45,440 nt of DNA from Candidatus Woesearchaeota archaeon (GCA_023264635.1 JAHFLT010000010.1:1-45440), one strand, 5' to 3'. Shown: positions 17,460-25,101, counted from the stretch's first letter. Notes: generated by a model not told the origin, from the sequence alone. Translations and numbers: made by a program.

Positions 17460-18242
17460 CTATTGTTTTTTTGCGTGTTTTTCAGTGTATTCTTGTATGG
17501 CATGGAGAACTCCAAAATAGTCATTCTCAGTCCATTTTCCAAGACGTTCTAGTAGTTTTAGCACTTCGTCATCTAATCGAAATAGATGAATAGAAGCATG
17601 CATCCTATGTGTCCAAAATTGATCCTCATCTGGGTAATGAATCCGAATATGATACGGGGGCTCAATAAAAATTCCTCGTGTTGCACCAAAACCAAAACAG
17701 TCTTTGTTGATAGTCCCTTTGTTTACAAAAGCACCTCCGCTTGCAGCAAATCCCAATTCTTTCAGATGCGCATAATTAACGATGCACCCTCCTTTCGCAA
17801 ACAGCCCAACTTCTCCCCCGTCTGCATAGAGCTCTATAATCCCCTTTTTTAGTGAGTAACCAAGAAACTCGAATGATGGAATGTGATGAGGAACAATAAG
17901 ATGTTCTATTTTCCCTTTGTTAAGAAGTGTAGTGTAATAAAGACCAGCGTAAAAACGAAGCGTTTGGGGTATATCCTTTAGAGGTGTAAAATAGTCATTA
18001 CCACCTATCTTGTTGGGCAACACTATGTCTTCCAATATTTCTGCTGCAGCTTTCTGTAACCTGGCTATCGCTTCTGGAGGTACCCATGTTGGCCGGCAAC
18101 CCGGATGGCACTTTGGCGCTTTCTTTTTTGCATAGGCTATCCACTCCTCCAGTGCTTTTGTAAAGACTATGACGGGATTTGTTGCATCTCTGGGTTTCTT
18201 TTCTTCGGGTTTTCCTATACCGAAATAGGTGTCAATGCTCAT
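17460..18242 (-). CDS. GKPDEK-family protein, copy 3 (predicted beta-solenoid)
   Basis: A 260-residue member of the same unrecognised family as the genes at 7231 and 7979. The N-terminus reads YFGIGKPEEKKPRDATNP; then come a helical part with a CHPGC pair not found in the other copies, LYYTTLLNKGKIEHL, and the core turns GIIELY, GCIVNYA, GAFVNKG and GIFIEPP. The conserved pair near the end of the other copies is here a single cysteine (DCFGFG). The ATG at 18242 overlaps the stop of the upstream copy by 4 bases, so the two are coupled. No signal peptide. The function is unknown. Confidence 0.7.
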   Translation of the reverse strand: MSIDTYFGIGKPEEKKPRDATNPVIVFTKALEEWIAYAKKKAPKCHPGCRPTWVPPEAIARLQKAAAEILEDIVLPNKIGGNDYFTPLKDIPQTLRFYAGLYYTTLLNKGKIEHLIVPHHIPSFEFLGYSLKKGIIELYADGGEVGLFAKGGCIVNYAHLKELGFAASGGAFVNKGTINKDCFGFGATRGIFIEPPYHIRIHYPDEDQFWTHRMHASIHLFRLDDEVLKLLERLGKWTENDYFGVLHAIQEYTEKHAKKQ

Positions 18243-18898
18243 CGTTGCCGCACCCCGCGAGACGCCCAATGGTCAAGATAAGAGGAGATAGAAAATCCGC
18301 AATAGTCTTCGCGGGCAACGGGCCACAAAACATTCTCCGGCAGAAGAAAAAGCCACGCCTTCTGTTTAATTTCTTCCGGCAATATCGCATAATGACGAGA
18401 CCAGAGCTTCTCTACCAAAACAGGATTTATTTCGTTCACGTCTTTAATGGGAACGTATCCATTCACTGAACCAATTGAATACACTTCTTCACCCGCGTGT
18501 TGCAGTTTTCCTCCTTGTGCAACGTATTTGTTTCCATTCCACATGAGATTCTCCGGGTCGAGATAACAATGTAATAGATTTCCTTCCCGCATCATCGCCA
18601 TGCTCAGCCATTCACCGTAACAACTCATCATATCATCAACAACTGCTTGCTGTTCTGGTTGCAATCTCCCTTCCAGTCCTCTGCAGATAAGGTCAAACGC
18701 TTCTGCCGGTCTTGGATGGCGTTCGTAGCCGCGTTCTCGTAATGCTCGCAGGCTGACGTCGAATGTGTAGAGTTTTTTCTCTTTCCCTTCATACACCACT
18801 TTCGGTTCGAAGACAACGTCAGCGAGAGATGGCTTTACAGTAAGTTCCTTCTTTTCATCTGGTTTGCTGATGTTACTGTAAAGAATTTTGTCGAGCAT
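18239..18898 (-). CDS. Protein sharing only the KPDEK N-terminus (copy 4)
   Basis: A 219-residue protein with LYSNISKPDEKKELTVKP at residues about 6-23, clearly the same short N-terminal motif as its three neighbours, but the rest does not follow the solenoid pattern. The middle (AFDLICRGLEGRLQPEQQAVVDDMM) looks helical; later parts contain KYVAQGGKLQHAGEEVY and PENLMWNG. I do not recognise it. A TATA-like TGTTTAAAA (18921-18929) stands 27 bases before the ATG, giving a leaderless transcript that leads into copy 3. The motif may be a targeting or docking tag carried by different bodies. Confidence 0.65.
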   Translation of the reverse strand: MLDKILYSNISKPDEKKELTVKPSLADVVFEPKVVYEGKEKKLYTFDVSLRALRERGYERHPRPAEAFDLICRGLEGRLQPEQQAVVDDMMSCYGEWLSMAMMREGNLLHCYLDPENLMWNGNKYVAQGGKLQHAGEEVYSIGSVNGYVPIKDVNEINPVLVEKLWSRHYAILPEEIKQKAWLFLLPENVLWPVAREDYCGFSISSYLDHWASRGVRQR

Positions 18899-18954
18899 TG
18901 ATGGAGTGTTTGCATTAGCTTTTTAAACATTTTTGTCTAAACAATGTAGATAAT

Positions 18955-18963
18955 TTTATATAT
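18955..18963 (+). promoter_or_regulatory. TATA box of the 18997 surface-protein gene
   Basis: TTTATATAT lies about 38 bases before the chosen ATG at 18997. Transcription would begin near 18985, leaving a short leader with a GGTGGGAG ribosome site. The region is divergent with the KPDEK copy 4 promoter. Confidence 0.55.
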
Positions 18964-18996
18964 CCTCTCTCCATTAAAATTATGGGGTGGGAGATA

Positions 18997-19797
18997 ATGA
19001 AGTTTGAAGTTACCATAAACAAAAAGCATGCATACCTAATTATAGCAATGATAATGCTTGTCGGCGTCTTTGTCGTTGCACAGACATCTACTACTCCTGT
19101 TGTTTCACATAAACTAAGTCAGATCACGAAAGAGAATGGTGTTGCACTGGATATAACAAATACTAATGATGGAAAAGTTGGGATAGGGACAATGAGTCCA
19201 GCAGCAAGATTAGATGTTGTTGGTTCTGCCACTACCGGAGATACTATGCTTCGTGTAGGCAGTCCTGCAGATGTAAATTATCGTGGCTATGATGTTGCTG
19301 TTGTACAAGGAGGCCCGTCAACGGGCTATGTCGGAACTGTTCTTAATGTTCAATCACGTAGCCTAGATGAGACTGGATATGTCTTGCTAAATGTGCAAAA
19401 TGCAGTCGCTAATACCCCTTCGAGTAAGCTATATGTTCGAGGTGACGGCAACGTCGGCATCGGGACAGTCACACCAGGACAAAAATTAGATGTCGCAGGC
19501 AACGTCAATGCACAAGGGGTTTGCATCAATGGAAACTGTAAGACTGCTTGGAGTGGGATTTCTGGATATGAAGTAGTTACTCAAACATGCAATACAGGGG
19601 GAGGTATGTTTCAACATTGCGAAGCCGTTTGCCCAAGCCAAAAACGTGTGCTTGGGGGGGGATGCCGAGTTGCGAGCGGAACAAATGGCCAATTACAAAA
19701 TAACCAGCCAAGTGGTGATGGTTGGGCCTGCGTTTGGTATAGCCTTCAAACAGTTCCAGGTGTTCTAAACGCGTATGCGATATGCGCTACTGTTTGA
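18997..19797 (+). CDS. Membrane-anchored or secreted protein with tail-fibre-like repeats
   Basis: A 266-residue protein. Residues about 10-30 (AYLIIAMIMLVGVFVVAQT) are a signal sequence or membrane anchor. Two copies of a repeat follow: VGIGTMSPAARLDVVG and GNVGIGTVTPGQKLDVAGNV, the pattern found in phage tail fibres and many bacterial and archaeal surface proteins. The C-terminal about 90 residues carry seven or so cysteines (GVCINGNC, QTCN, HCEAVCPS, GGGCR, WACVW, AICA) and probably form a disulfide-rich domain outside the cell. A surface adhesin or S-layer-associated protein is inferred. Confidence 0.7.
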   Translation: MKFEVTINKKHAYLIIAMIMLVGVFVVAQTSTTPVVSHKLSQITKENGVALDITNTNDGKVGIGTMSPAARLDVVGSATTGDTMLRVGSPADVNYRGYDVAVVQGGPSTGYVGTVLNVQSRSLDETGYVLLNVQNAVANTPSSKLYVRGDGNVGIGTVTPGQKLDVAGNVNAQGVCINGNCKTAWSGISGYEVVTQTCNTGGGMFQHCEAVCPSQKRVLGGGCRVASGTNGQLQNNQPSGDGWACVWYSLQTVPGVLNAYAICATV

Positions 19798-19824
19798 TGG
19801 GTCATAATGGGTGATTTTTCACTG

Positions 19825-20235
19825 ATGAAAATCTATTTTGCCGGTTCTATTAGAGGTGGGAGAGAAGATGCAGAATTATATCACTCCTTGATTGAATACA
19901 TGAAACAGTATGGAGAAGTTCTCACAGAACACGTTGGGAAGAGAAAACTGAGTGTTGCGGGAGAAAAAGGAAATAGTGAGAGCTATATTCATCATCGTGA
20001 TTTAGAATGGCTTGTTGCTTCGGATGTCCTTGTTGCAGAAGTAACGATACCAAGTTTAGGTGTTGGGTATGAGATAGGTCGTGCTGTGGAACAGAAAAAG
20101 AAGATACTTTGTCTGTACCGGTCTCATGAGGGAAGAAAACTTTCTGCGATGATAGCAGGTTGTCCTGATGTTATAGTAAAGGAATATCATACACTAAGCG
20201 AGGCTAAGCGTGTGATAGATGATTTCTTAACGTAA
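19825..20235 (+). CDS. DNPH1/RCL-like 2'-deoxynucleoside 5'-phosphate N-hydrolase
   Basis: A 136-residue member of the nucleoside 2-deoxyribosyltransferase superfamily, closest by eye to DNPH1 (RCL), which hydrolyses deoxynucleoside monophosphates to base and deoxyribose 5-phosphate. Motifs: MKIYFAGSIRGGREDAELY at the start (substrate phosphate and ribose site), HHRDLEWLVASDVLVAEV with the acidic residue, and PSLGVGYEIGRAVE with the catalytic glutamate. The ATG at 19825 is chosen over 19807 because the conserved MKIYFAGS begins there and GGTGAT stands 9 bases before it. A nucleotide-pool cleaning role is inferred. Confidence 0.85.
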   Translation: MKIYFAGSIRGGREDAELYHSLIEYMKQYGEVLTEHVGKRKLSVAGEKGNSESYIHHRDLEWLVASDVLVAEVTIPSLGVGYEIGRAVEQKKKILCLYRSHEGRKLSAMIAGCPDVIVKEYHTLSEAKRVIDDFLT

Positions 20236-20246
20236 ACTATAAATAG
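20236..20246 (+). promoter_or_regulatory. TATA box of the glutamate-dehydrogenase-family gene
   Basis: CTATAAATAGC lies about 43 bases before the ATG at 20285; a start of transcription near 20268 leaves a leader with GGTGATC (20276-20282 region) as ribosome site, three bases before the ATG. That ribosome site overlaps a GTG that could otherwise be read as a start. Confidence 0.55.
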
Positions 20247-20284
20247 CAACAACACCCTAAAGAGAGAAAAAGCAGGTGATCTTT

Positions 20285-21391
20285 ATGGTGGAGTACGATG
20301 ATTATGGTCCTGAGAAAATTATAGAAGTCTATCACCCAAAAACAGGAATGCGTGGATTTGTTGTCATAGATAATACTGCCTTGGGTCCGGGCAAGGGTGG
20401 TATACGCATGACGCCTTCTGTTTCTATGGAGGAAGTTGCACGGTTAGCTAGGGCGATGACGTGGAAATGCTCATTAGCAGGATTACCGTTCGGCGGTGCG
20501 AAATCTGGAATAATAGCAAACCCAAAAGAGATGAACGCCAAACAGAAAGAGGATTATATTCGCGCATTTGGACAAGCTATTAAAATAGTCTGCCCCAGTA
20601 TGTACGTTGCTGCTCCAGATATAAACACTGCAGAACACGAAATGGAAGTGCTTGCCAAAGCAGTAGGAACACTAAAGGCCTGTACAGGAAAACCCCGTAA
20701 GATGAAGGGAATTCCTCATGAGCTGGGATCAACTGGTTTCGGCGTCTTCCATGCAACAATTGTTGCAGCGCCATTCGCAAAAATAAACCTGAAGAATGCC
20801 ACAGTAGCGGTAGAAGGTTTTGGTAATGTCGGAGAATTCGCAGCAAAATTTTTGGTAGAATACGGCGCAAAGCTTGTCGCTGTCTCTGATTCAAAAGGGG
20901 TTGTCTATAATGTGCATGGCCTTGATTTTGAAAGGCTGAAGACTATTAAGAAGCGGCATGGGACTGTTACCGCATATAGTCCTGGGGAAATCATGCCAAA
21001 TAAATCGATAATTACCCTGCCAGTCGATGTGCTCATCACAGCAGCTGTTCCTGACCTCATTAAAGAAGAGGATGTGCCGAGCATTGGCGCAAAGCTTATT
21101 GTGTGCGGCTCTAATATACCCATGACAACAAAAGGCGAACAGCTGCTCCATGAGAAAGGCATTCTTGTCGTGCCTGATTTTGTTGCGAATGCAGGTGGCG
21201 TCATATCCTCATATGTTGAATATACCGGAGGCACGCCAGAGAAGATGTTCATGCTGGTAAAGCAGAAACTTGTGACCAACACACGCTTGGTGTTGGACGC
21301 AGCAAAGAAGAAAAAGATAAAACCAAGAGATGCTGCGCAAGAACTTGCTGTAAAGCGCGTGCTTGCAAAATGCAAGACGTGCAGGAAGTAA
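20285..21391 (+). CDS. Glu/Leu/Phe/Val dehydrogenase family enzyme
   Basis: A 368-residue NAD(P)-dependent amino-acid dehydrogenase. Family blocks: GPGKGGIRMTP, MTWKCSLAGLPFGGAKSGI with the catalytic lysine, YVAAPDINTAEHEM, GSTGFGVF, the dinucleotide loop VEGFGNVGEFAAKFL and VPDFVANAGGVISSYVEY. It is shorter than typical archaeal glutamate dehydrogenases (about 410-420) and closer in length to leucine/phenylalanine-type enzymes, so the substrate should not be taken as glutamate without a test. The cysteine-bearing tail (AKCKTCRK) is unusual. The thioredoxin reductase gene follows after 13 bases and may be co-transcribed. Confidence 0.85.
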   Translation: MVEYDDYGPEKIIEVYHPKTGMRGFVVIDNTALGPGKGGIRMTPSVSMEEVARLARAMTWKCSLAGLPFGGAKSGIIANPKEMNAKQKEDYIRAFGQAIKIVCPSMYVAAPDINTAEHEMEVLAKAVGTLKACTGKPRKMKGIPHELGSTGFGVFHATIVAAPFAKINLKNATVAVEGFGNVGEFAAKFLVEYGAKLVAVSDSKGVVYNVHGLDFERLKTIKKRHGTVTAYSPGEIMPNKSIITLPVDVLITAAVPDLIKEEDVPSIGAKLIVCGSNIPMTTKGEQLLHEKGILVVPDFVANAGGVISSYVEYTGGTPEKMFMLVKQKLVTNTRLVLDAAKKKKIKPRDAAQELAVKRVLAKCKTCRK

Positions 21392-21404
21392 CAGGATTAA
21401 AACA

Positions 21405-22361
21405 ATGATTAAAAACAAGAAAGACAAAAGGGAGGTCTGGGATTTCTTTGTTGTAGGGGGAGGTCCTGTAGGAGTAGCTGCTGCTATCTATGCTGGTAGA
21501 TTCATGTTGAAGACTATAGTCGTGGGTAAAGAAATTGGCGGGCTAATTGTCAGAACACATATAGTAGAGAACTATCCGGGTTTTACCAGCGTTACTGGAC
21601 AGGAATTAATGAATGCCTTTCTCACGCACGCTGCAAGCATGAATATCCCTGTAGTGGAAGACGAAGTGCAGCATATTACACAGAAAGAATCTTTTCTTTT
21701 TGAGATAGTCTGTGGTGAAAAGACGTATTACAGTAAGACTCTGCTTTTCGCGACTGGCTCAAAGTGGCGCACGTTAGATGTCCCGGGGTATCGTGAGTTC
21801 TATGCAAAGGGGGTCTCTCATTGTGCTACCTGCGATGGCGCTTTCTTCAAGAATAAGACTGTTGCAGTCATCGGCGGCTCAGACTCTGCTGCCAAAGAGG
21901 CTTTGCTCCTAACACAATATGCCAAAAAAGTGTACATAATCTATCGTGGTGAAGAGATACATCCAGAGCCAATCAATGGTGCCCGTGTCAAAGCAAATCA
22001 AAAGATTGAGATAATCAATAAGACCAATGTCACCGAGATAAAAGGCAATAAGATGGTAACGGATGTAATTCTTGATAGGCCTTTTAGGGGAAGAAAAGAT
22101 ATAGGAGTAGATGGCGTGTTCATAGAAATAGGACATATCCCACTTTCAGACATTGCGACTTCACTTGGAGTCAAGACTAATGACAAAAGTGAGATAATTG
22201 TAGGAACTGATTCAAGAACAAATTTACCGGGAATTTATGCAGCAGGTGATGTCACACAAGCTCCCTATCGCCAAGTCATTACCGGGGCTGCTGAGGGAGT
22301 AATCGCTGCATTCAGCGCATATGAAGATATAGGGAAACATGAATTCAAAAAAAAACAATAA
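21405..22361 (+). CDS. trxB: Thioredoxin reductase (NAD(P)H-dependent flavoprotein)
   Basis: A 318-residue FAD enzyme that passes electrons from NAD(P)H to thioredoxin-type proteins. FAD-binding VVGGGPVGVAAAIYAGR is at the N-terminus, the redox pair in SHCATCDGAFFKNK in the middle, a second dinucleotide loop in VAVIGGSDSAAKEALLL and the FAD-closing GIYAAGDVTQAPYRQV near the end. The ATG at 21405 lies 13 bases after the preceding gene. Possible partners in the window are the DUF255 protein and the glutaredoxin-like protein at 40651; no classic thioredoxin is present here. Confidence 0.93.
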   Translation: MIKNKKDKREVWDFFVVGGGPVGVAAAIYAGRFMLKTIVVGKEIGGLIVRTHIVENYPGFTSVTGQELMNAFLTHAASMNIPVVEDEVQHITQKESFLFEIVCGEKTYYSKTLLFATGSKWRTLDVPGYREFYAKGVSHCATCDGAFFKNKTVAVIGGSDSAAKEALLLTQYAKKVYIIYRGEEIHPEPINGARVKANQKIEIINKTNVTEIKGNKMVTDVILDRPFRGRKDIGVDGVFIEIGHIPLSDIATSLGVKTNDKSEIIVGTDSRTNLPGIYAAGDVTQAPYRQVITGAAEGVIAAFSAYEDIGKHEFKKKQ

Positions 22362-22376
22362 GAAAGCTAACCACCA

Positions 22377-22574
22377 TTAATCAGAATCATCACCATACTC
22401 TATTTCTTCCTCCCACTCCTCATCATCATTTTCTACTTCTTCTCCCTTTTCATTGAATTCTTTTTCGTCCATTATCTCAAAAGAATCCTTACCAGCACCG
22501 CATTTCGGGCACTTCTTCGGTGGATTAACACCTTCAGCTTCATAATCGCACGATGTACAAACCCATTTTGTCAT
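22377..22574 (-). CDS. Rubredoxin-type small iron protein with acidic tail
   Basis: A 65-residue protein. WVCTSCDYEAEG and PPKKCPKCGAGKDSF provide the two CxxC knuckles of a rubredoxin or rubrerythrin C-terminal domain, expected to hold one iron. The last 25 residues are almost entirely Asp and Glu, not usual for rubredoxin, and may be a partner-binding tail. GGTGAACAA precedes the ATG with a good ribosome site. It converges on trxB, and an electron-transfer role in oxidative defence is inferred. Confidence 0.8.
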   Translation of the reverse strand: MTKWVCTSCDYEAEGVNPPKKCPKCGAGKDSFEIMDEKEFNEKGEEVENDDEEWEEEIEYGDDSD

Positions 22575-22625
22575 TTGTTCACCTTATTTTTTTGCGAAGT
22601 GATACTCTTTATCAGTTCTTCAAGG

Positions 22626-22904
22626 CTATCTCTTCCTTATCCGTGCCACCTTATGGTAAACTCCAGCTGTATCGTCCACATCCACATTAACAGTAACTGG
22701 TGGTTCTAATTTTCCTGCATCAAAAAGATCACGCAAGTCGTTATCTAACTCTTCAGGGTAGAAGCTGTATCTTGGCTGAAATGCCGTTTCAGTGCGTTTA
22801 TTTTCTCCTCTTACTTGATGAGTCTCAATAACCCCAGGAATGTATTCCCCATTGGGAGTTCTGCTTGGTAATACGGCAATACGTCCTTGTAGTCTGCGTA
22901 CCAT
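22626..22904 (-). CDS. Small basic protein of unknown function
   Basis: A 92-residue protein starting MVRRLQGRIAVLPSRTP and ending VYHKVARIRKR. The C-terminal half (ELDNDLRDLFDAGKLEPPVTVNVDVD) resembles the small proteins at 45024-45269 and 45269-45440, with a shared helix ending in FxxGK and then a beta strand. The start at 22904 is chosen because a TATA-like GCATTTATAG (22928-22937) lies 28 bases upstream; a TTG at 23057 with a purine-rich run before it would add 51 residues that do not look like natural protein. I do not recognise the family. Confidence 0.6.
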   Translation of the reverse strand: MVRRLQGRIAVLPSRTPNGEYIPGVIETHQVRGENKRTETAFQPRYSFYPEELDNDLRDLFDAGKLEPPVTVNVDVDDTAGVYHKVARIRKR

Positions 22905-22940
22905 GGTTTTATTACCACACATTTGTGCTATAAATGCTTT

Positions 22941-23218
22941 TCGGAAAAATGTATGTGGAAAGCATCTTCTCGCTTTTACTCCTGCAATGAGCAACTGACT
23001 TTCCCCATAAGGGACACAAAGAAATCTCGCATATTTCTTGTGCAAGTTGCTTCGCAACTTTACACCCCCCTTGTCAATTTATCTTCTCACATTTAGAAGC
23101 TCGACCGTAGGATACTTTCCACATACGGAAAAATACTCACAAACGAAGAAAAAGAACCAAAGAGCAAAGAGCTCTTGGTTAAACGTCATAATTCCACTCA
23201 CGGAATTCCGAGCGCGCT
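22941..23218. other. Intergenic stretch with palindromes, no gene seen
   Basis: Between the 22626 gene's promoter and the terminator at 23219, no convincing gene is seen. The stretch holds several inverted repeats: AAGTTGC/GCAACTT near 23042-23060 with a 3-base loop, AACCAAAGAGC/GCTCTTGGTT near 23155-23181 with one bulge, AATTCC/GGAATT near 23190-23208, and the overlapping palindromes CGGAATTCCG and GAGCGCGCTC at 23201-23219. This could be a structured RNA or the decayed end of a mobile element; the sequence alone does not decide. Confidence 0.4.
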
Positions 23219-23251
23219 CAAAAACCACCCGTTTCCGACGGGCGGTTTTTG
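23219..23251 (-). terminator. Strong hairpin after the 45-residue gene
   Basis: Arms 23219-23232 and 23238-23251 pair over 14 bases around a 5-base loop. On the minus strand every pair holds, one as G-U (CAAAAACCGCCCGT / ACGGGTGGTTTTTG). It begins 12 bases after the stop of the small gene at 23263. The 3' arm ends in a TTTTTG run, so a terminator or mRNA-stabilising stem-loop for that gene is likely. Confidence 0.65.
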
Positions 23252-23262
23252 ACAGAAAATAT

Positions 23263-23400
23263 TTATCTTCTACTTTTCTTCTTCGCTTTGCGCTGACCAC
23301 CGCGTGCCATGCGTGCACGACTGATGTCACCTTGCTTATCGACAAAGTACAAATAGCCAGATTCTTTTCTGACACCTACTTTTGCTACTTTTTCTGCCAT
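23263..23400 (-). CDS. Conserved-looking 45-residue basic protein
   Basis: The minus strand encodes MAEKVAKVGVRKESGYLYFV followed by DKQGDISRARMARGGQRKAK and five more basic residues, then TAA. The gene has a near-ideal ribosome site (GGGAGGT, 7 bases before the ATG), a TATA-like AATATTTAAATAC upstream (about 23456-23467) and a strong hairpin just after the stop. The pattern GYLYFVDKxGDISRAxMARGG resembles small proteins I recall from DPANN genomes, from memory only. With Arg/Lys-rich ends, nucleic-acid or ribosome binding is plausible. It is too short for standard gene length cut-offs. Confidence 0.75.
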   Translation of the reverse strand: MAEKVAKVGVRKESGYLYFVDKQGDISRARMARGGQRKAKKKSRR

Positions 23401-23478
23401 TTTTTTACCTCCCTCGGCTCTGATGAGAACCCTTAGACGACAGAAGACGAAACTAGTATTTAAATATTTTGTTGTAAC

Positions 23479-23508
23479 TCCGACGGAAAAACGTTATTTC
23501 TCGTCGGA
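23479..23508 (-). terminator. Hairpin after the Dph2-like gene
   Basis: TCCGACG (23479-23485) and CGTCGGA (23502-23508) form a perfect 7-bp stem around a 16-base loop, two bases after the Dph2-like stop at 23511. The loop holds an AT-rich run. It may end or protect the dph2-like message ahead of the small gene's promoter. Confidence 0.45.
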
Positions 23509-23510
23509 AC

Positions 23511-24239
23511 TCACCTTTGATTGTCACGTGCAGCAAGGAATTGCGTAGGAGAGAACTGCGGATCTATCTGCCTTATAAGCTCCACAGCGTCTGCCAGATC
23601 AAGCACGAGCTTCCTGAAACGTGGCTGGTCATCGTAACTGATGCGTGGGCACATGGTGTTTACCCATAGCTCAACAAAAGGATAGTTCTCAAGGTCATTC
23701 CAATCCAGAGTCTCCGTGAGGAAGACCACTACCTCTTTCTTTCCTCGGAAATACTGTTTAATGGCTAGTGCAGCTTTCAGATTGTTCTGACCGTATTTCA
23801 TCGTGACGAGAATGCCAATAGTTTTGGCTTCAATGAATTTCATTCGTGCTGTATTGTGGCGACTGATAATGTCCTGCACATCTTCGGGAGTAATAAGTTT
23901 GTATTCATTTGTTTCTGGAGAATAACAGTGGACTGGCTTGTTTCCTTTCAGTACAAGGGTTTTTGGATGGAAGAGACCATCCCCTATATACAGACAGGCA
24001 TCTGTTTCATCTGCTGTCACAATATCACAACCTACAATCTGCCCGGGATACTTTGAATGCAATCCCTTAAAAAGTTTTGTTTTGATGCCATGTTCTGCAA
24101 GCTGCTTGGTAAGAAAAGGCAATGCATCCAGATACTGAACAGCAGCTGCTATAGTTATAGAATACGGAAGTTTTTTTATAATAGCTACAGGAATGGTGAT
24201 ATTATCTTTGTACCGTCCTTCCACAATCATCACTTTCAT
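23511..24239 (-). CDS. Dph2-like diphthamide synthase lacking the N-terminal domain
   Basis: Dph2 is a radical-SAM-like 4Fe-4S enzyme that starts diphthamide synthesis on elongation factor 2. This 242-residue protein matches domains 2 and 3: ITIAAAVQYLD, GQIVGCDIVTA with the second cluster cysteine, ACLYIGDGLFHP, and VNTMCPRISYDDQP with the third. Archaeal Dph2 is about 340 residues, and the first cluster cysteine lies in domain 1, which is missing: the start at 24239 begins at domain 2, and upstream sequence holds no further in-frame match. It may be a Dph2 paralogue with a different task, or work with a separate partner. Confidence 0.75.
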   Translation of the reverse strand: MKVMIVEGRYKDNITIPVAIIKKLPYSITIAAAVQYLDALPFLTKQLAEHGIKTKLFKGLHSKYPGQIVGCDIVTADETDACLYIGDGLFHPKTLVLKGNKPVHCYSPETNEYKLITPEDVQDIISRHNTARMKFIEAKTIGILVTMKYGQNNLKAALAIKQYFRGKKEVVVFLTETLDWNDLENYPFVELWVNTMCPRISYDDQPRFRKLVLDLADAVELIRQIDPQFSPTQFLAARDNQR

Positions 24240-24315
24240 AACGTGACGGTGATGACATCTGTTTAAGAATCTTTTTCCTCGCAACTATTAAATATCCCCT
24301 TATACCTTAGAGATT

Positions 24316-25008
24316 ATGGTTAAATTTTACCTGCTTATAGGTCCCTCGGGAGTTGGTAAATCAAAACTCCAGGAAAAGCTTGTCTCTGATTTGGAACATA
24401 TTGTCCGTTCAATATCAGCCACTACTCGTCCTCCTCGGGAAGAGGAACATGACGGAACTGATTACTTTTTTTATAATCAGAAGGTATTTTTTGATATGGT
24501 GGGAAGTGATGAATTCCTTGAGTTCAAAGAATACGCTGGTGAACACTATGGTACTCCTAAAAAGTTCATCGAAGATACTCTCAATGGTGGGAGTGATGTA
24601 GTAGGGGTAATCGAGGTGAAGGGGGCACAGACAATCATCAAGCAGTTTGAAAAGGAAAAGCGACGTGAATGCGTCGTAAGCATCTTCGTCTATCCTGAGC
24701 ATTTCCAAGACCTTGTTACTCATTTGAAGCAGAGAGACACAAAATCGGGCTATTCACGGAAACGATTGAAAGATATGAAAAGGCGCATCATGAAGAGGAT
24801 GACCATTGCTGTAGAGGAGATAGAACACCTTAACGACTTTGATTACAGGATCTGCATGAGGCACAACAAGTTTGATGAAACATATAACCAACTGCGTTCC
24901 ATCGTCATAATAGAGAGAGCGCGTGATACTGTGGATGAAAGCTATGCATCACGATTCGTCAAGGACTATACAGCATTCTGCAAATCCTATAGATCCAGGA
25001 AAGCTTAG
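24316..25008 (+). CDS. gmk: Guanylate kinase-like enzyme
   Basis: A 230-residue GMP kinase-type protein. The P-loop is GPSGVGKSKL at residues about 9-18; SISATTRPPREEEHDGTDYFF and FLEFKEYAGEHYGTP are the GMP-binding segments; the rest is a helical C-terminus, somewhat longer than in E. coli Gmk (207). True guanylate kinases are uncommon in archaea, so acquisition from bacteria is plausible. It would convert GMP to GDP for nucleotide supply. The gene is divergent from the Dph2-like gene and followed by rad50 after 93 bases. Confidence 0.85.
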   Translation: MVKFYLLIGPSGVGKSKLQEKLVSDLEHIVRSISATTRPPREEEHDGTDYFFYNQKVFFDMVGSDEFLEFKEYAGEHYGTPKKFIEDTLNGGSDVVGVIEVKGAQTIIKQFEKEKRRECVVSIFVYPEHFQDLVTHLKQRDTKSGYSRKRLKDMKRRIMKRMTIAVEEIEHLNDFDYRICMRHNKFDETYNQLRSIVIIERARDTVDESYASRFVKDYTAFCKSYRSRKA

Positions 25009-25101
25009 CAAATTGCAGTCGAACAGTATCAGCATTTTTTTTAAAGAGCCTGCTTTTTTTCTAGCCATAATCTATTTATAGAACTGGTGTGTGGTGTGGG
25101 G

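Noticed and set aside
22905-23057. N-terminal extension of the 22626 gene from a TTG at 23057
   Set aside because: A purine-rich run precedes the TTG, but the added 51 residues look unlike natural protein, and a TATA-like box fits the ATG at 22904 better.
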